This document shows positions 17,651-26,527 of a DNA stretch of 64,000 nt, piece after piece. Every line of letters starts with the position of its first letter. Position 1 is the first letter of the stretch. The DNA comes from G965222335 sp965222335 (lineage in GTDB: Bacteria; Pseudomonadota; Gammaproteobacteria; Pseudomonadales; Halieaceae), in NCBI GenBank assembly GCA_965222335.1, contig OZ244944.1, forward strand, positions 1,488,001 through 1,552,000, in the 5' to 3' direction. The notes under the pieces were generated by a model, which saw nothing but the letters and a program-made list of their open reading frames with translations, had not been told where the DNA came from and searched no databases. Position numbers and translations under genes: made by a program.

Positions 17651-17848
17651 CTATTCGATAATCTTGATCGCCTGCTCAGGGCAGCTTGCCGCGCCCATCT
17701 CAGCAGCCTCTTCTTCGCCCTCGGGAACCTCGTATTCCTCACCGCGACGCTTGTTGTAGCCATTGTCATCGAGGTCATAAACGGCTGGCGCGTAATGCCA
17801 GCAGCGTCCATTCCCGGTGCATAGATCCTTGTCGATTCTAACTCTCAT
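17651..17848 (-). CDS. 3Fe-4S ferredoxin of the P450-partner type
   Basis: A 65-residue ferredoxin with exactly three cysteines, Cys10, Cys16 (CTGNGRC) and Cys56 (CPEQAI). Gly13 replaces the cysteine that would complete a 4Fe-4S cluster, so a 3Fe-4S cluster is expected. Such small proteins are the usual electron donors of bacterial cytochrome P450s. It lies 21 bases after the OCH-like gene, which overlaps the P450 gene, so all three are one operon. The highly acidic middle (EGEEEAAE) is suitable for docking to a basic P450 surface. Confidence 0.93.
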   Translation of the reverse strand: MRVRIDKDLCTGNGRCWHYAPAVYDLDDNGYNKRRGEEYEVPEGEEEAAEMGAASCPEQAIKIIE

Positions 17849-17869
17849 CTCTACCCCCTGAATTTTTAA

Positions 17870-18658
17870 CTATTGTGCATCCTTCATCCGCCCTTCCGTT
17901 GGCAACTCGGAAATCGCCGCAAGCGCTTCCACTGCGAGGCCCAGCCCCAGGCTTTCGTCCATGAGGCGTTTGATATTGTGTGTCACTGCCACGCGCGAAT
18001 AACGCCGTGTCAGTTCAGGTTTCTCCGCAATGTCCCGGGCAATCTCAAGGGCCCTTGGCATCAGGTCTTCCGGCTGCAGCACTTCACTGACAGCGCCGAA
18101 ACTCATCGCCGTCTCCGCGTCGAGCTCCTGGCCGGTCAAGAGAAAGTAGCGACCCCTGTTAGGGCCGATCACGTGAGGCCAGACTACGTGCGCGCCATCG
18201 CCGGGAACGATGCCCGACATGAAGTGTGGTGCATCCTGAAAAACGGCGGTGTTCGCGGCGAGAACGATGTCCGATAGCACCGGAATTTCGGGATGAATTC
18301 GCGCAGGGCCGTTCACAGCCGCGATCACCGGAACCTCGATATTCAGCAAGTTCTTGAGTAGCCTGCGCCCCTCATAGAAGACGACATCCCAATCTTTGGC
18401 GGTACTGAGCGCAAAGCTCCCAGCATCGATCTGGGCGCAGAAGGTGTCACCGGCCCCAGTGAGAACAACCACCTTGTTACCCCTGTCTGCGGAGATATCG
18501 GCGAAACAATAAGCGAGGTCTTCGTGGGCCTTGGCGCTCCAGACAAATTCGCCACCATCAGAACTGAACGTAACAACCAGAATGCCGTCATCCCGCTCCA
18601 GGGAGATATTTTCGTACGCAGTCGCGTAGTCGGCGAAGACTGTGGGCCCCCTGCTCAT
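17870..18658 (-). CDS. camK-like: 6-oxocamphor hydrolase-like beta-diketone hydrolase (crotonase fold)
   Basis: A 262-residue crotonase-fold enzyme that closely resembles 6-oxocamphor hydrolase (OCH, CamK) of Rhodococcus as I remember it. With the ATG at 18658 (ATGA overlap with the P450 stop), His45, His122, His145, Asp154 and Glu244 fall at the same numbers as the residues reported for OCH: SAKAH, RIHPEIP, APHF, PGDG and AVEAL. The oxyanion part GDTFCAQID is also similar. OCH splits a cyclic beta-diketone by a retro-Claisen hydrolysis, desymmetrising a bicyclic ring to a keto acid. No CoA substrate is needed. The neighbouring P450, ferredoxin and SDR could make the diketone. The bound substrate may differ from camphor. 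Confidence 0.88.
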   Translation of the reverse strand: MSRGPTVFADYATAYENISLERDDGILVVTFSSDGGEFVWSAKAHEDLAYCFADISADRGNKVVVLTGAGDTFCAQIDAGSFALSTAKDWDVVFYEGRRLLKNLLNIEVPVIAAVNGPARIHPEIPVLSDIVLAANTAVFQDAPHFMSGIVPGDGAHVVWPHVIGPNRGRYFLLTGQELDAETAMSFGAVSEVLQPEDLMPRALEIARDIAEKPELTRRYSRVAVTHNIKRLMDESLGLGLAVEALAAISELPTEGRMKDAQ

Positions 18659-19923
18659 CGATCCCATTCCAGGTGAAGTTCGCGCATGGAGCGCAGGAAG
18701 CCGGTTTCGTAACGCGGCTTTGTGCCGGGCTTGACCCGGAAGTCCGGGATACGCTTCAACCACTCTTCGAGAAACGCCCGCAGCTCGACGCGCGCGAGGT
18801 TCGAGCCGATACACCGATGCGGCCCCACACCAAAGGCCGAGTGCAAGACGTTCTTACGATGAATATCCAGCTTCGGGGCGTCCTCGACAGCACGCGGATC
18901 CCGGGATGATGCGGCGTAGGCAAGCATGACGAAGTCGCCTTCGTTTATCTCCGTGCCGGCGACCTCCACATTCTTGGTGCAGGTCCGTCCCAGAGCGACT
19001 ACCGGCGGGAATATGCGTGCAAATTCCTCAATCGCCTGATCCACGACCGCAGGGTCTTCCATCAGCGCGCGACGATCGTCCGGGTTATTTGCGAGGTGAT
19101 GTATGGCGGAGCCCATAACGTAGGTTGTCGTGGCGATACCGCCGAAGGTGATATCGACCAGAACACTTACCTGGTGCTCGAAGGGCGCCTTGTTGCCGTC
19201 CGGGTACTCCACGTTTTTCAGGATCGTATTCACAATATCATTACGTTCAGGTTCCTTGGCCCGCTGCTTTAGGTAGTCAGCCAGATATTCGAAGATATAG
19301 CTGAAATGGCCTGCGCGTTCCTCCGGCGGTGCGAATGTGCCCAGCTCCACCGATTCGACAAGTTTGTCGAGATCATCAATCGGTACGCCGAGAATATTCT
19401 TGAAGAAGGCCCAACCCGGGAGCAGCGCCCCGAACTCGCTAATGAATTCGCAGCTGCCGCGATCTATAAAGCGGTCAATCAGCGCGTTGGCGTCCTGCCG
19501 GATCGGCTCGTCGTACTCAACGACGGCCTTCGGCGCCAGGTGAGGGTTCAAAACGGTCCGCCAGGCGGTGTGTATCGGCGGATCCGATTCCTCAGGCATC
19601 AGATACGGGAGGTCCTCCGGCCGGTTGGGCATATAACCTTTGGCACTGGAAAATGTCCGCCAATCCTGGCCTACCCGACGCACGTCCGCGTTCCTTGAGA
19701 CTACCCAGTAGCCAGAACCCGAATTACTTCTGGCGACGGGACAATGCTCCAGCATGTCATCGAGGACGTCGTTTATGCGCTCATTGAATACCGGATCGTC
19801 GAAGTCGAAATCGTTGAATATATCGCGTCCGTATTTTTCAATGAGTTCTTCTTTGCTGGGGCGCGGCGTGGACGCCATATTGTCAGCCATCCCGGAGTTG
19901 TCTTGTGCATCTTGCTCGGCCAT
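18655..19923 (-). CDS. Cytochrome P450 (class I, bacterial)
   Basis: A soluble P450 of 422 residues. The heme loop FGVGPHRCIGSNLAR holds the ligand Cys371, and Glu300/Arg303 form the ExxR motif. GGGAG is seven bases before the ATG. In the I helix, TFGGIATTT (residues 259 to 267), Ala264 stands where most P450s have Asp/Glu before the conserved Thr (P450cam Asp251), so proton delivery may be unusual. It overlaps the OCH-like gene by four bases and is followed by the 3Fe-4S ferredoxin. The likely role is regioselective hydroxylation of the cyclic substrate, giving an alcohol that an SDR then oxidises. Confidence 0.95.
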   Translation of the reverse strand: MAEQDAQDNSGMADNMASTPRPSKEELIEKYGRDIFNDFDFDDPVFNERINDVLDDMLEHCPVARSNSGSGYWVVSRNADVRRVGQDWRTFSSAKGYMPNRPEDLPYLMPEESDPPIHTAWRTVLNPHLAPKAVVEYDEPIRQDANALIDRFIDRGSCEFISEFGALLPGWAFFKNILGVPIDDLDKLVESVELGTFAPPEERAGHFSYIFEYLADYLKQRAKEPERNDIVNTILKNVEYPDGNKAPFEHQVSVLVDITFGGIATTTYVMGSAIHHLANNPDDRRALMEDPAVVDQAIEEFARIFPPVVALGRTCTKNVEVAGTEINEGDFVMLAYAASSRDPRAVEDAPKLDIHRKNVLHSAFGVGPHRCIGSNLARVELRAFLEEWLKRIPDFRVKPGTKPRYETGFLRSMRELHLEWDR

Positions 19924-20100
19924 CTGCTATCTCCCTTAATCTCAAATCGCGCGGGGGTCGAAAATGAATCTGGTGACTCATAACCCTGACCACCTTGCGC
20001 CATCGGGTTGCTGAAGCGCATGCGGCGTTCGGTATAAGAATCATTTCAGTTCTTGAACCGGCCATGTATCTATTTATTAAAAGTAGCACGCACGCATTAA

Positions 20101-20145
20101 AACAATCATTTGTTTTAGGATAGAGTATACTATGGAGATCGTCAA
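20101..20145 (-). promoter_or_regulatory. Promoter and TetR-type operator of the P450 operon
   Basis: Read on the minus strand: TTGACG (20145-20140), 17-bp spacer, TATCCT (20122-20117), then the palindrome AACAA-N4-TTGTT (20114-20101). With flanking bases it extends to AAAACAA-TCAT-TTGTTTT. The operator directly follows the -10 box. It lies about 180 bases upstream of the P450 start, leaving a long leader. The stretch 19924-20312 otherwise holds only the tetR site. Confidence 0.72.
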
Positions 20146-20250
20146 CCGGCCGAGTGATACTCGACTAACAAAGACGAGGGGCCGCTGCCTCGGAGACGGC
20201 GTGGAAATAGCACGTCACCGGAGCTTGCAAACAGTAAGGCCACTCCGCCA

Positions 20251-20264
20251 AACTAATACTTGTT
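20251..20264 (+). promoter_or_regulatory. Operator half-diverged copy upstream of tetR
   Basis: AACTA-ATAC-TTGTT differs in one base of one arm from the AACAA-N4-TTGTT consensus. A possible -10 box TAATAC overlaps it at 20254-20259. Its position about 50 bases before the tetR start suggests autoregulation with weaker binding. Confidence 0.5.
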
Positions 20265-20312
20265 TTATTCGCCGAAAATGGTTCGGCTAGAAACGTCACA
20301 GAAGGACCTGGA

Positions 20313-20909
20313 ATGGCCAAGATCAAAACGTCGGATCAGTTGGGCAACGCCCGGAAAGCGATTCTCGATGCCTCGGTATCCCTGTTCAGTGAACGTGGGT
20401 ATACCGGCACAACCATGCGCGATATCGCCGAAGCGGTCGGGGTACTTCCCGGCAGCCTCTATGCCCATATCAAGAGCAAGGAAGAGATACTTGCTGAGGT
20501 CGTCACATCGGGGATTAGCGAGTTTCTGGAGATTCAAGACACCGTAGAAACATCCGCCGCGGGGCCTGAGGAGCGACTCCGCGAGGCTATCCGCCTACAC
20601 GTTAAGGTGGTTGCCAAGAACCCTGAGCGAACGCTGGTCGTGTTCCACCAGTGGCGCTTTCTCGGCGAGCCTCACCGCTCGTCCGCCGTAAAGATGCGCC
20701 GGCGCTACGGGAGAATGTTTGCGAATATCCTTGCCCAGCAGCCCTGCTTTCGGGGAAATGAAAAGGACCCTCAGATCAGGATCCAGTGCTTTACCATTCT
20801 CGGCGCTCTTAATTGGACGCCAGAATGGTACTCCCCAGACGGCCCCTACTCGCCGGATGAACTGGGCAACAGGATGGCAGACAGTGTCATTCAGGGCCTC
20901 AATTTCTGA
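20313..20909 (+). CDS. TetR-family transcriptional regulator of the catabolic locus
   Basis: A 198-residue TetR-type repressor. The N-terminal helix-turn-helix is clear (ARKAILDASVSLFSERGY, then TTMRDIAEAVGVLPGSLYAHIKSKEEIL). The C-terminal ligand domain holds several aromatic and Cys residues (HQWRFLGEP, RIQCFTILGALNWTPEWY) suited to a hydrophobic inducer or acyl-CoA. GAAGGA is seven bases before the ATG. It sits at the centre of the locus, between the P450 and SDR operons, and the palindrome AACAA-N4-TTGTT at seven promoters is the obvious binding-site candidate. It is comparable in role to CamR of camphor catabolism, though I cannot show homology beyond the family. Confidence 0.92.
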   Translation: MAKIKTSDQLGNARKAILDASVSLFSERGYTGTTMRDIAEAVGVLPGSLYAHIKSKEEILAEVVTSGISEFLEIQDTVETSAAGPEERLREAIRLHVKVVAKNPERTLVVFHQWRFLGEPHRSSAVKMRRRYGRMFANILAQQPCFRGNEKDPQIRIQCFTILGALNWTPEWYSPDGPYSPDELGNRMADSVIQGLNF

Positions 20910-20992
20910 TAGGAGGCCGCTCAGCTTACTTTGGAACGTCCGCCAAACTCTATCAGCCACGGAGGCGTGAACGCCAGAGGCGAGCCGCCGCA

Positions 20993-21739
20993 CTAGGCCT
21001 GGATCATGCCGCCATCGATGATGTGTTCGGCACCGGTGATAAAAGAGGACTCATCAGACGCGAGAAACAAGACCAGGTTCGAAACCTCCTCTGGGTCAGC
21101 AAGCCGTTTCAGCGGAATCATATTCAACGCACCACCACCTTCTTCGTCGGTCGCAGCCGCCATCATTGGTGTTCTGATATAGCCCGGGTGAACGGAATTC
21201 GCCCGGATGTTGCGATCGCCGTACTCAATGGCAACCTGCTTGGTCATGCCGCGAACCGCGAACTTCGTCCCCACATAGGCAAGATTGGGCGAACCCACGA
21301 TCGCGACCATACCTGCAATAGATGAAACATTGACAATGGAGCCGACGCCAGCCTGCAGCATGGATGGCAGCACGGCACGCATGCCAAGAAAGACGCCAAG
21401 TTCGTTGACCTCGAAAACCTTTCTGTAATCGTCTTCAGTGAAATCAGTGGTGCTGCCAATTTCACCAATAATACCGGCATTGTTCACAAGAACGTTTATG
21501 GTGCCGAAGCGCTCTTCGCCCGCCTCCACGACTGATTTCCAGTCTTCGAAATCAGCGACATTATGGCGCACGAACATCGCCGAATCGCCGATGGAATCAG
21601 CCAGTGCTTTACCGTCCTTTTCATTCAAGTCAGTCAGGATGACTTTAGCCCCTTCTCTGACCATGATTTTTGCGTGGCTGGTTCCCATACCCTGGGATGC
21701 GCCGGTGATTATCACGACCTTGCCCTCTAGCCGACCCAT
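20993..21739 (-). CDS. SDR-family oxidoreductase 1
   Basis: A classical short-chain dehydrogenase, 248 residues: TGASQGMG nucleotide motif (residues 13 to 20), NNAGIIGE, the catalytic Ser in NVSSIAGM and the YVGTK pair, then HPGYIRTPM. The Asp in LTDLNEKD after the second strand favours NAD(H). AAGGAGG is seven bases before the ATG. An operator lies upstream at 21805. It could oxidise the P450-made alcohol to the ketone or diketone; 3-hydroxyacyl-CoA oxidation is an alternative. It is a single-gene unit convergent with tetR, divergent from the TonB receptor. Confidence 0.9.
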   Translation of the reverse strand: MGRLEGKVVIITGASQGMGTSHAKIMVREGAKVILTDLNEKDGKALADSIGDSAMFVRHNVADFEDWKSVVEAGEERFGTINVLVNNAGIIGEIGSTTDFTEDDYRKVFEVNELGVFLGMRAVLPSMLQAGVGSIVNVSSIAGMVAIVGSPNLAYVGTKFAVRGMTKQVAIEYGDRNIRANSVHPGYIRTPMMAAATDEEGGGALNMIPLKRLADPEEVSNLVLFLASDESSFITGAEHIIDGGMIQA

Positions 21740-21804
21740 AAGCGTGCCTCCTTAGAAAAGAACGTTTCTATTTCTAAAAGTAGCCGATACTCGAGCTAAA
21801 AACA

Positions 21805-21818
21805 AACAATTATTTGTT
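21805..21818 (-). promoter_or_regulatory. TetR-type operator upstream of SDR 1
   Basis: AACAA-TTAT-TTGTT is a full match to the locus consensus, with extended A/T arms. It is 66 bases before the SDR start. No convincing -35/-10 pair could be assigned for the SDR gene. Confidence 0.6.
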
Positions 21819-21941
21819 TTGGAGCCGTGAATGCTTCCACCTGACCCGTTCATACCAGGCAGGCCTGCTAAACACCCACTTATGGCTGATGGGGGGCATC
21901 AAAGCACTCACGGGCTCAACACAAGATATTCGATCGGGCAC

Positions 21942-21987
21942 TTGACGGGGAGACTCAGCGGTGTATATTAAAAAACAAACGGTTGTT
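21942..21987 (+). promoter_or_regulatory. Promoter and TetR-type operator of the TonB receptor gene
   Basis: TTGACG (21942-21947), 16-bp spacer, TATATT (21964-21969), then AACAA-ACGG-TTGTT (21974-21987). The operator begins four bases after the -10 box, covering the predicted start. The receptor ATG follows 28 bases later. Confidence 0.75.
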
Positions 21988-22015
21988 TTTATAATAACTC
22001 CAACGGGGGTACCTC

Positions 22016-24448
22016 ATGAAAAATCCCATCCTTGCAAGCCTCAAGAACCGTTGCTCCGGAACACGACGCTCCAGAGACAGCGCCCTTATTATCCCGATAT
22101 GTTTACTGGCAGGCGGGCTAGCGGAGCTTTCCGTCAACACCGCCAGTGCCCAGGAGCGCGCCGATAGCCGCCGCGCTCTGGAAGAAGTCATCGTGACGGC
22201 TCGACGTCGGTCGGAGAGCCTGCAGGACGTGCCAATTGCAGTGTCGTCTCTGAGCTCCGAGCAGATTCGGCAGAGAGGCATCCAGACCGAGGCCGACCTG
22301 CAAGCAAGCGTTCCGGGACTGATGGTTCGCGTTACCAATTCATCCAATCAGCTGAACTACGCACTGCGCGGCCAAACTGTTGACTCGTTCTCCAATTCAC
22401 AGCCCGCGGTGTTGGCGTACGTCAATGAAGTTCAGGCGGGCGGCGTAACCACGAGCTCATTCTTCGATCTGGAATCTGTGCAGGTACTAAAGGGACCGCA
22501 GGGAACGTTGTTTGGCCGGAACGCGACCGGTGGGGCCGTTCTATACCAGACCAAAGCCCCTACCAGGGAGTTCGGCGGTTATCTTCGCGGCGGCGTGGGC
22601 AACTACAGTAACCAGGAGCTCGAAGGCGCGATCAACCTTCCCCTGAGCGACTCGTGGGCAGTGCGTTTTGCCGGGCTCATGCGCGAGCGGGACGGCTGGC
22701 AGGAAAACCTGTATAACGGCGACGATCTGGCCTCCATCGATACGGACAACGTACGTGCGAGTGTCGCTTACATGGGAGACAGGCTGGAAAATCAGTTCAC
22801 CGCCTATTACGGGGATCACGGTGGCAAAACCGAGGGATTGAGAGTTCGTAACGCTTATACCTGCCTGGTAACAGGCGGCGGCGTTTGTTTGCAGGGAGAG
22901 CCGAACCCCAACAACCCCTCCGTGGACGTCGGCGACCTCTTGTTTGCTACGGAGCTGTATCCTGAGGGCTCGGTCGCCGCCCTCGGTGCCCGCAATCCAA
23001 GGATCGTGGAGCTGGGTGCACAATATGGTTTCGCAGGCTACGCTTCCTACATCGAAGCAACAGAGTCACTGGGCCTCGACAAGGTATTCAACGATCAGTC
23101 GAACGACAGCGATATCGAGCACACGTTGTTCACCAACACGACGACGTTCGAGCTGTCAGACGGGCTAACGCTGAAAAACATTCTTGGCTACAACAACGTT
23201 GAATCCTTCCAGTCGACAGATGTGGATGGCAGCCCGTTCTTCCTGCTGCGCATGGGTGACGAAACAACGCCCAATGCCGGCTATGTCTACGACACCGAGC
23301 AGTTCTCAGAGGAATTGCAGCTTTCGGGGCAGGCATTGGGCAATCGCCTCGATTACATTGTTGGGATTTACTATTACAACGAAACCTTCACAAACCGAAT
23401 ACCGCTGAAGTTCATTGCCGACTATGAGGGCGACCTGTTTGGACCCGCCTTTGCCTACCACGCCGATATCGACGACGAATCCACATCGGCCTTTGCCCAG
23501 GGTACTTACTCGGTGACTGACAGCATCAACGTCACGGCCGGTTATCGTCATACCTGGGAGGAAGTCAGCATTCAGCACCTGCCAGATGATACGTACTATC
23601 AAGGCCTCGGCCTCACGGATGAATTCTCGCAGAAAGTAGATCGACCGAGCTGGCTGTTGTCCCTTGACTACCGCATCAGTGATGAAACGATGGTCTATCT
23701 CGCGCACAGGGGTAGCTGGCGTACCGGCGGTTACAATGTCACGAGCATCAACGAAACGCCCGATGGTGTAGTTCCGGACAGCTTCAAACCCGAAAAAACC
23801 TGGGATATCGAAGCGGGCTTGAAATTCGCCGGAATGCTGGGCTCAGTGCCCAGCCGGATCAACCTGGCCATCTATGAGCAGACCGTCGAGGACGCTCAAA
23901 AAACGGTATACCTGCAAATCACTTCCCAGACCGGCAACGTCGGTGAAGCCAAAGTGACGGGCGTGGAGATCGACGCCACCTTCAATTTTACCGACTGGCT
24001 TGAGGCCGGCTTCGGCTACGCGTATACCGACGCCCGCTACACAGACCCCCAGGGTGACGTAGCGGGCTACACGTTTGATTTTGGCCCCTACGCAGATTCA
24101 CCGGAAAACATGTATTCGGCTTACCTTGCAACGAACAACATGATCGCAGGCGTCGGCGAACTCACGTTTCGGGCTGACTACTACCACACCGATGAAGCCT
24201 TCTTCAGTAACCTGGATGACTCCATCGGGCCCGGCACTGATTTGCCTGAATACGACCTACTGCACTTTCGTGTCGGCTTGAAGAATATCTTCGGCTCACG
24301 TGCAAGCGCCTACGGTTACGTGCGCAATGCTACCGATGAAGAGTACGAGCGTGGCGGTCTGCCACTGGCGGGAGTCACGGCAACCAACACCACAATTACA
24401 GGCGAACCGAGAACCTACGGTATTGAGCTCCTGTATAGCTTCGATTAG
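22016..24448 (+). CDS. TonB-dependent outer-membrane receptor
   Basis: An 810-residue outer-membrane beta-barrel transporter. A signal peptide of about 45 residues ends at ASA-QE, followed by the TonB box region (LEEVIVTARRR), the plug (LQDVPIAVSSL, VQVLKGPQGTLFGRNATGGAV) and a 22-strand barrel that ends IELLYSFD. The type resembles the receptors common in marine gammaproteobacteria and sphingomonads that take up hydrophobic or aromatic compounds rather than iron. It stands within the regulon, under its own operator, so it probably imports the substrate of the pathway. Whether the ligand is a terpenoid or steroid cannot be read from the sequence. Confidence 0.95.
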   Translation: MKNPILASLKNRCSGTRRSRDSALIIPICLLAGGLAELSVNTASAQERADSRRALEEVIVTARRRSESLQDVPIAVSSLSSEQIRQRGIQTEADLQASVPGLMVRVTNSSNQLNYALRGQTVDSFSNSQPAVLAYVNEVQAGGVTTSSFFDLESVQVLKGPQGTLFGRNATGGAVLYQTKAPTREFGGYLRGGVGNYSNQELEGAINLPLSDSWAVRFAGLMRERDGWQENLYNGDDLASIDTDNVRASVAYMGDRLENQFTAYYGDHGGKTEGLRVRNAYTCLVTGGGVCLQGEPNPNNPSVDVGDLLFATELYPEGSVAALGARNPRIVELGAQYGFAGYASYIEATESLGLDKVFNDQSNDSDIEHTLFTNTTTFELSDGLTLKNILGYNNVESFQSTDVDGSPFFLLRMGDETTPNAGYVYDTEQFSEELQLSGQALGNRLDYIVGIYYYNETFTNRIPLKFIADYEGDLFGPAFAYHADIDDESTSAFAQGTYSVTDSINVTAGYRHTWEEVSIQHLPDDTYYQGLGLTDEFSQKVDRPSWLLSLDYRISDETMVYLAHRGSWRTGGYNVTSINETPDGVVPDSFKPEKTWDIEAGLKFAGMLGSVPSRINLAIYEQTVEDAQKTVYLQITSQTGNVGEAKVTGVEIDATFNFTDWLEAGFGYAYTDARYTDPQGDVAGYTFDFGPYADSPENMYSAYLATNNMIAGVGELTFRADYYHTDEAFFSNLDDSIGPGTDLPEYDLLHFRVGLKNIFGSRASAYGYVRNATDEEYERGGLPLAGVTATNTTITGEPRTYGIELLYSFD

Positions 24449-24462
24449 TCGCTCACGAGGGT

Positions 24463-24493
24463 GTAGCCGGTGGCTTGTTGTGCAGCCGGCTAC
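24463..24493. terminator. Stem-loop between convergent genes
   Basis: GTAGCCGG (24463-24470) pairs with CCGGCTAC (24486-24493) around a 15-base loop, just after the receptor stop. No T-tract follows, so it may be a rho-dependent or processing structure. The rest of 24494-24685 shows nothing recognisable. Confidence 0.35.
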
Positions 24494-24685
24494 AAGTTCC
24501 CGCCGCCCTGCCCGAGCCGGGCGAGGCACTGGGGAGCGCTGGTCATTGATACATCCTCGAGGAATCCTTACTACTGTGAGTAACTTGATCGAGGTGTGGG
24601 GCGTTGACGAGCAAACGAAAGCTGCCGTTCAGGCCAGCCTGAAAGTTCTATCTCGATCGCAACAGGTGCGACGACTAAATCCTGC

Positions 24686-25651
24686 TTACCGCCAGTGCTC
24701 CATTGGCATGCCCGCCACTGGCGACGGCAAAACCCCAACCGCATCATTCCCCAGTCCGCCCAGATAAATGGTCTTGAGGTCGGGTCCTCCGAAAGCGATG
24801 CTGGACAAATTTGAGAGACGAGACCCGCGACTCTGCGAGACTAGATCCCAGGTCAGGCAACCCTCGGCATAGGTCGCGGCAATAGCTTCCAGTTCGCTGC
24901 GGTCGGCATCTTCAAACAGGATCGTCCACGTCAGATCCGGCGCAACGCGGATGAGACGGTTGGATATTACGCAGGCGACCCACAGCGCGCCCTCGGCATC
25001 AAAAGCCATACCATCAGGGTATGTGTCGTTTGGATAGGTGATGTGGACAGGGTTATTCAGGATGCCGTTCGCTGTCACGTCATACCGGGTGGTCCGGCAG
25101 GCAAATGTTTCGTTGACGAACAGATACTGGCCGTCAGGGGAGATCCGCAGCTCATTCGTCCAGTTCAGACCCTCTGCCGCCACCGTGACATTACCACCCT
25201 GGGCCAACAGGATCTGGCCCGAATCTTCCTTGGCGGTGAAGTGCTCGTGTTTGCGCGCCGTCGAGCTGACCGTGATCCAGACCCGGTCACCATCGACCAA
25301 CACAAAATTAGTAGGCGGCAATGGGCGGCCCGCCATTTCTGTAGCAAAGGGACGGACCTCACCTCGCCGACCGACTCGCCAGATCCCGCCTGCCCGGCTC
25401 ATATTGGTGAACAGAAAATCGCCTTCGCGGGTCAGCGCGATGCCATTCGGGCGGAATCCCTGGGCCACGATGTCTGCCTCGACCGCAGGGCCAGTGGTAC
25501 CATCCGGTGCGATCCGTGTGATGCCCAGTGTCCAATCGCCGGTGTATAGAGACCCGTCTCGTGCAGCCAATACACACTCGGGCCGGTTCAGCCCGCTGCC
25601 AATCTGCGCGAGATCAGATGGCCGGAATCGCTCAATGGTGGTCGGCTTCAT
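24686..25651 (-). CDS. SMP-30/gluconolactonase-family hydrolase, candidate lactonase
   Basis: A six-bladed beta-propeller of 321 residues. The four metal ligands expected in the family are visible: Glu in RPECVL, Asn in PTNFVLV, Asn in NWTNELRIS and Asp in YPDGMAFD. The ATG at 25651 with GGGG six bases upstream is preferred over GTG at 25657. SMP-30 proteins open lactone rings. Encoded directly after an SDR and a Baeyer-Villiger monooxygenase in the same minus-strand unit, it most probably hydrolyses the lactone the monooxygenase makes. It is 40 bases after the SDR gene and convergent with the receptor gene. Confidence 0.87.
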   Translation of the reverse strand: MKPTTIERFRPSDLAQIGSGLNRPECVLAARDGSLYTGDWTLGITRIAPDGTTGPAVEADIVAQGFRPNGIALTREGDFLFTNMSRAGGIWRVGRRGEVRPFATEMAGRPLPPTNFVLVDGDRVWITVSSTARKHEHFTAKEDSGQILLAQGGNVTVAAEGLNWTNELRISPDGQYLFVNETFACRTTRYDVTANGILNNPVHITYPNDTYPDGMAFDAEGALWVACVISNRLIRVAPDLTWTILFEDADRSELEAIAATYAEGCLTWDLVSQSRGSRLSNLSSIAFGGPDLKTIYLGGLGNDAVGVLPSPVAGMPMEHWR

Positions 25652-25691
25652 GCGCACCCCCGATTACAGCTTCAAACTGGAAACGCTTGGC

Positions 25692-26435
25692 TCAAAGCGC
25701 GAGGTAGCCGCCGTCGACGGGAATAGTGACACCGGTTATGTAGGAAGACATATCCGACGCGAGAAACACCGCTGGGCCCGCAATTTCATGGGTCTCGCCC
25801 ACACGGCCCAGCGGCAAGCGTTGAAGGAATTTTTCTCCCGCCTTGCCTTCTACCGTCATCAGGTCGCTCTTGATACGGCCCGGGGCAAGCCCGTTCGCGC
25901 GGCCACCGGTCGGACCGAGTGTGCGAGCGAAATACTGAACAAGAGAACGGACCGCAGCCTTGGATGCGCCGTAAGCGGCGCTCGATCTGGGCGCTGTAAA
26001 ACCGGCGATAGATGACACAAAAATCACGCTCGCGCCTGTGTGTTCAAGTGCGGGCAGCAAGGAAACGGTAATGTCCCATTGTCCGGTTAGGTTTACCTTG
26101 ATGACCTGATCCCATTTTTGCATCTGATCAGGATCATTGGGCCTGATGCGTGGCGCGATGCCGGCATTATTGACCAGGACATCGATTTTACCGTGTTCCT
26201 CCACGACCCGTGCACCAAAGACCATGACTGCCTCGCGATCACTGATGTCCAGTATCTCTGCCGAGGCCATACCACCTGCCTCTTTGATACTCGCCACCAT
26301 CTCATCAGCCGCTTCGGTGTTCCGGTCAACCACCAGCACGTGCGCTCCTTCGCCTGCTAATGCGCTGCAGATGGCAGAACCCAGGCCGCGGCCGCCTCCG
26401 GTTACGACGGCTGTCTTACCAGAAAGTCTAGTCAT
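25692..26435 (-). CDS. SDR-family oxidoreductase 2
   Basis: A classical short-chain dehydrogenase, 247 residues, with TGGGRGLG (residues 12 to 19), NNAGIAPR, the catalytic Ser in VSSIAGF, YGASK and the ending ITGVTIPVDGGY. The Asp in VVDRNTEA suggests NAD(H). GAGGGAG precedes the ATG. It stands between the Baeyer-Villiger enzyme (92 bases upstream) and the lactonase-like gene. It could make the ketone for the monooxygenase or oxidise the hydroxyl freed by lactone opening. Confidence 0.9.
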   Translation of the reverse strand: MTRLSGKTAVVTGGGRGLGSAICSALAGEGAHVLVVDRNTEAADEMVASIKEAGGMASAEILDISDREAVMVFGARVVEEHGKIDVLVNNAGIAPRIRPNDPDQMQKWDQVIKVNLTGQWDITVSLLPALEHTGASVIFVSSIAGFTAPRSSAAYGASKAAVRSLVQYFARTLGPTGGRANGLAPGRIKSDLMTVEGKAGEKFLQRLPLGRVGETHEIAGPAVFLASDMSSYITGVTIPVDGGYLAL

Positions 26436-26527
26436 TAAATCTGCTCCCTCATGCTTGGATCGCTATGCCCCACTGCTCGGGAAATCGAGGAACCTCACGA
26501 CAGTTTCCTACCAATACCAACACCAAA

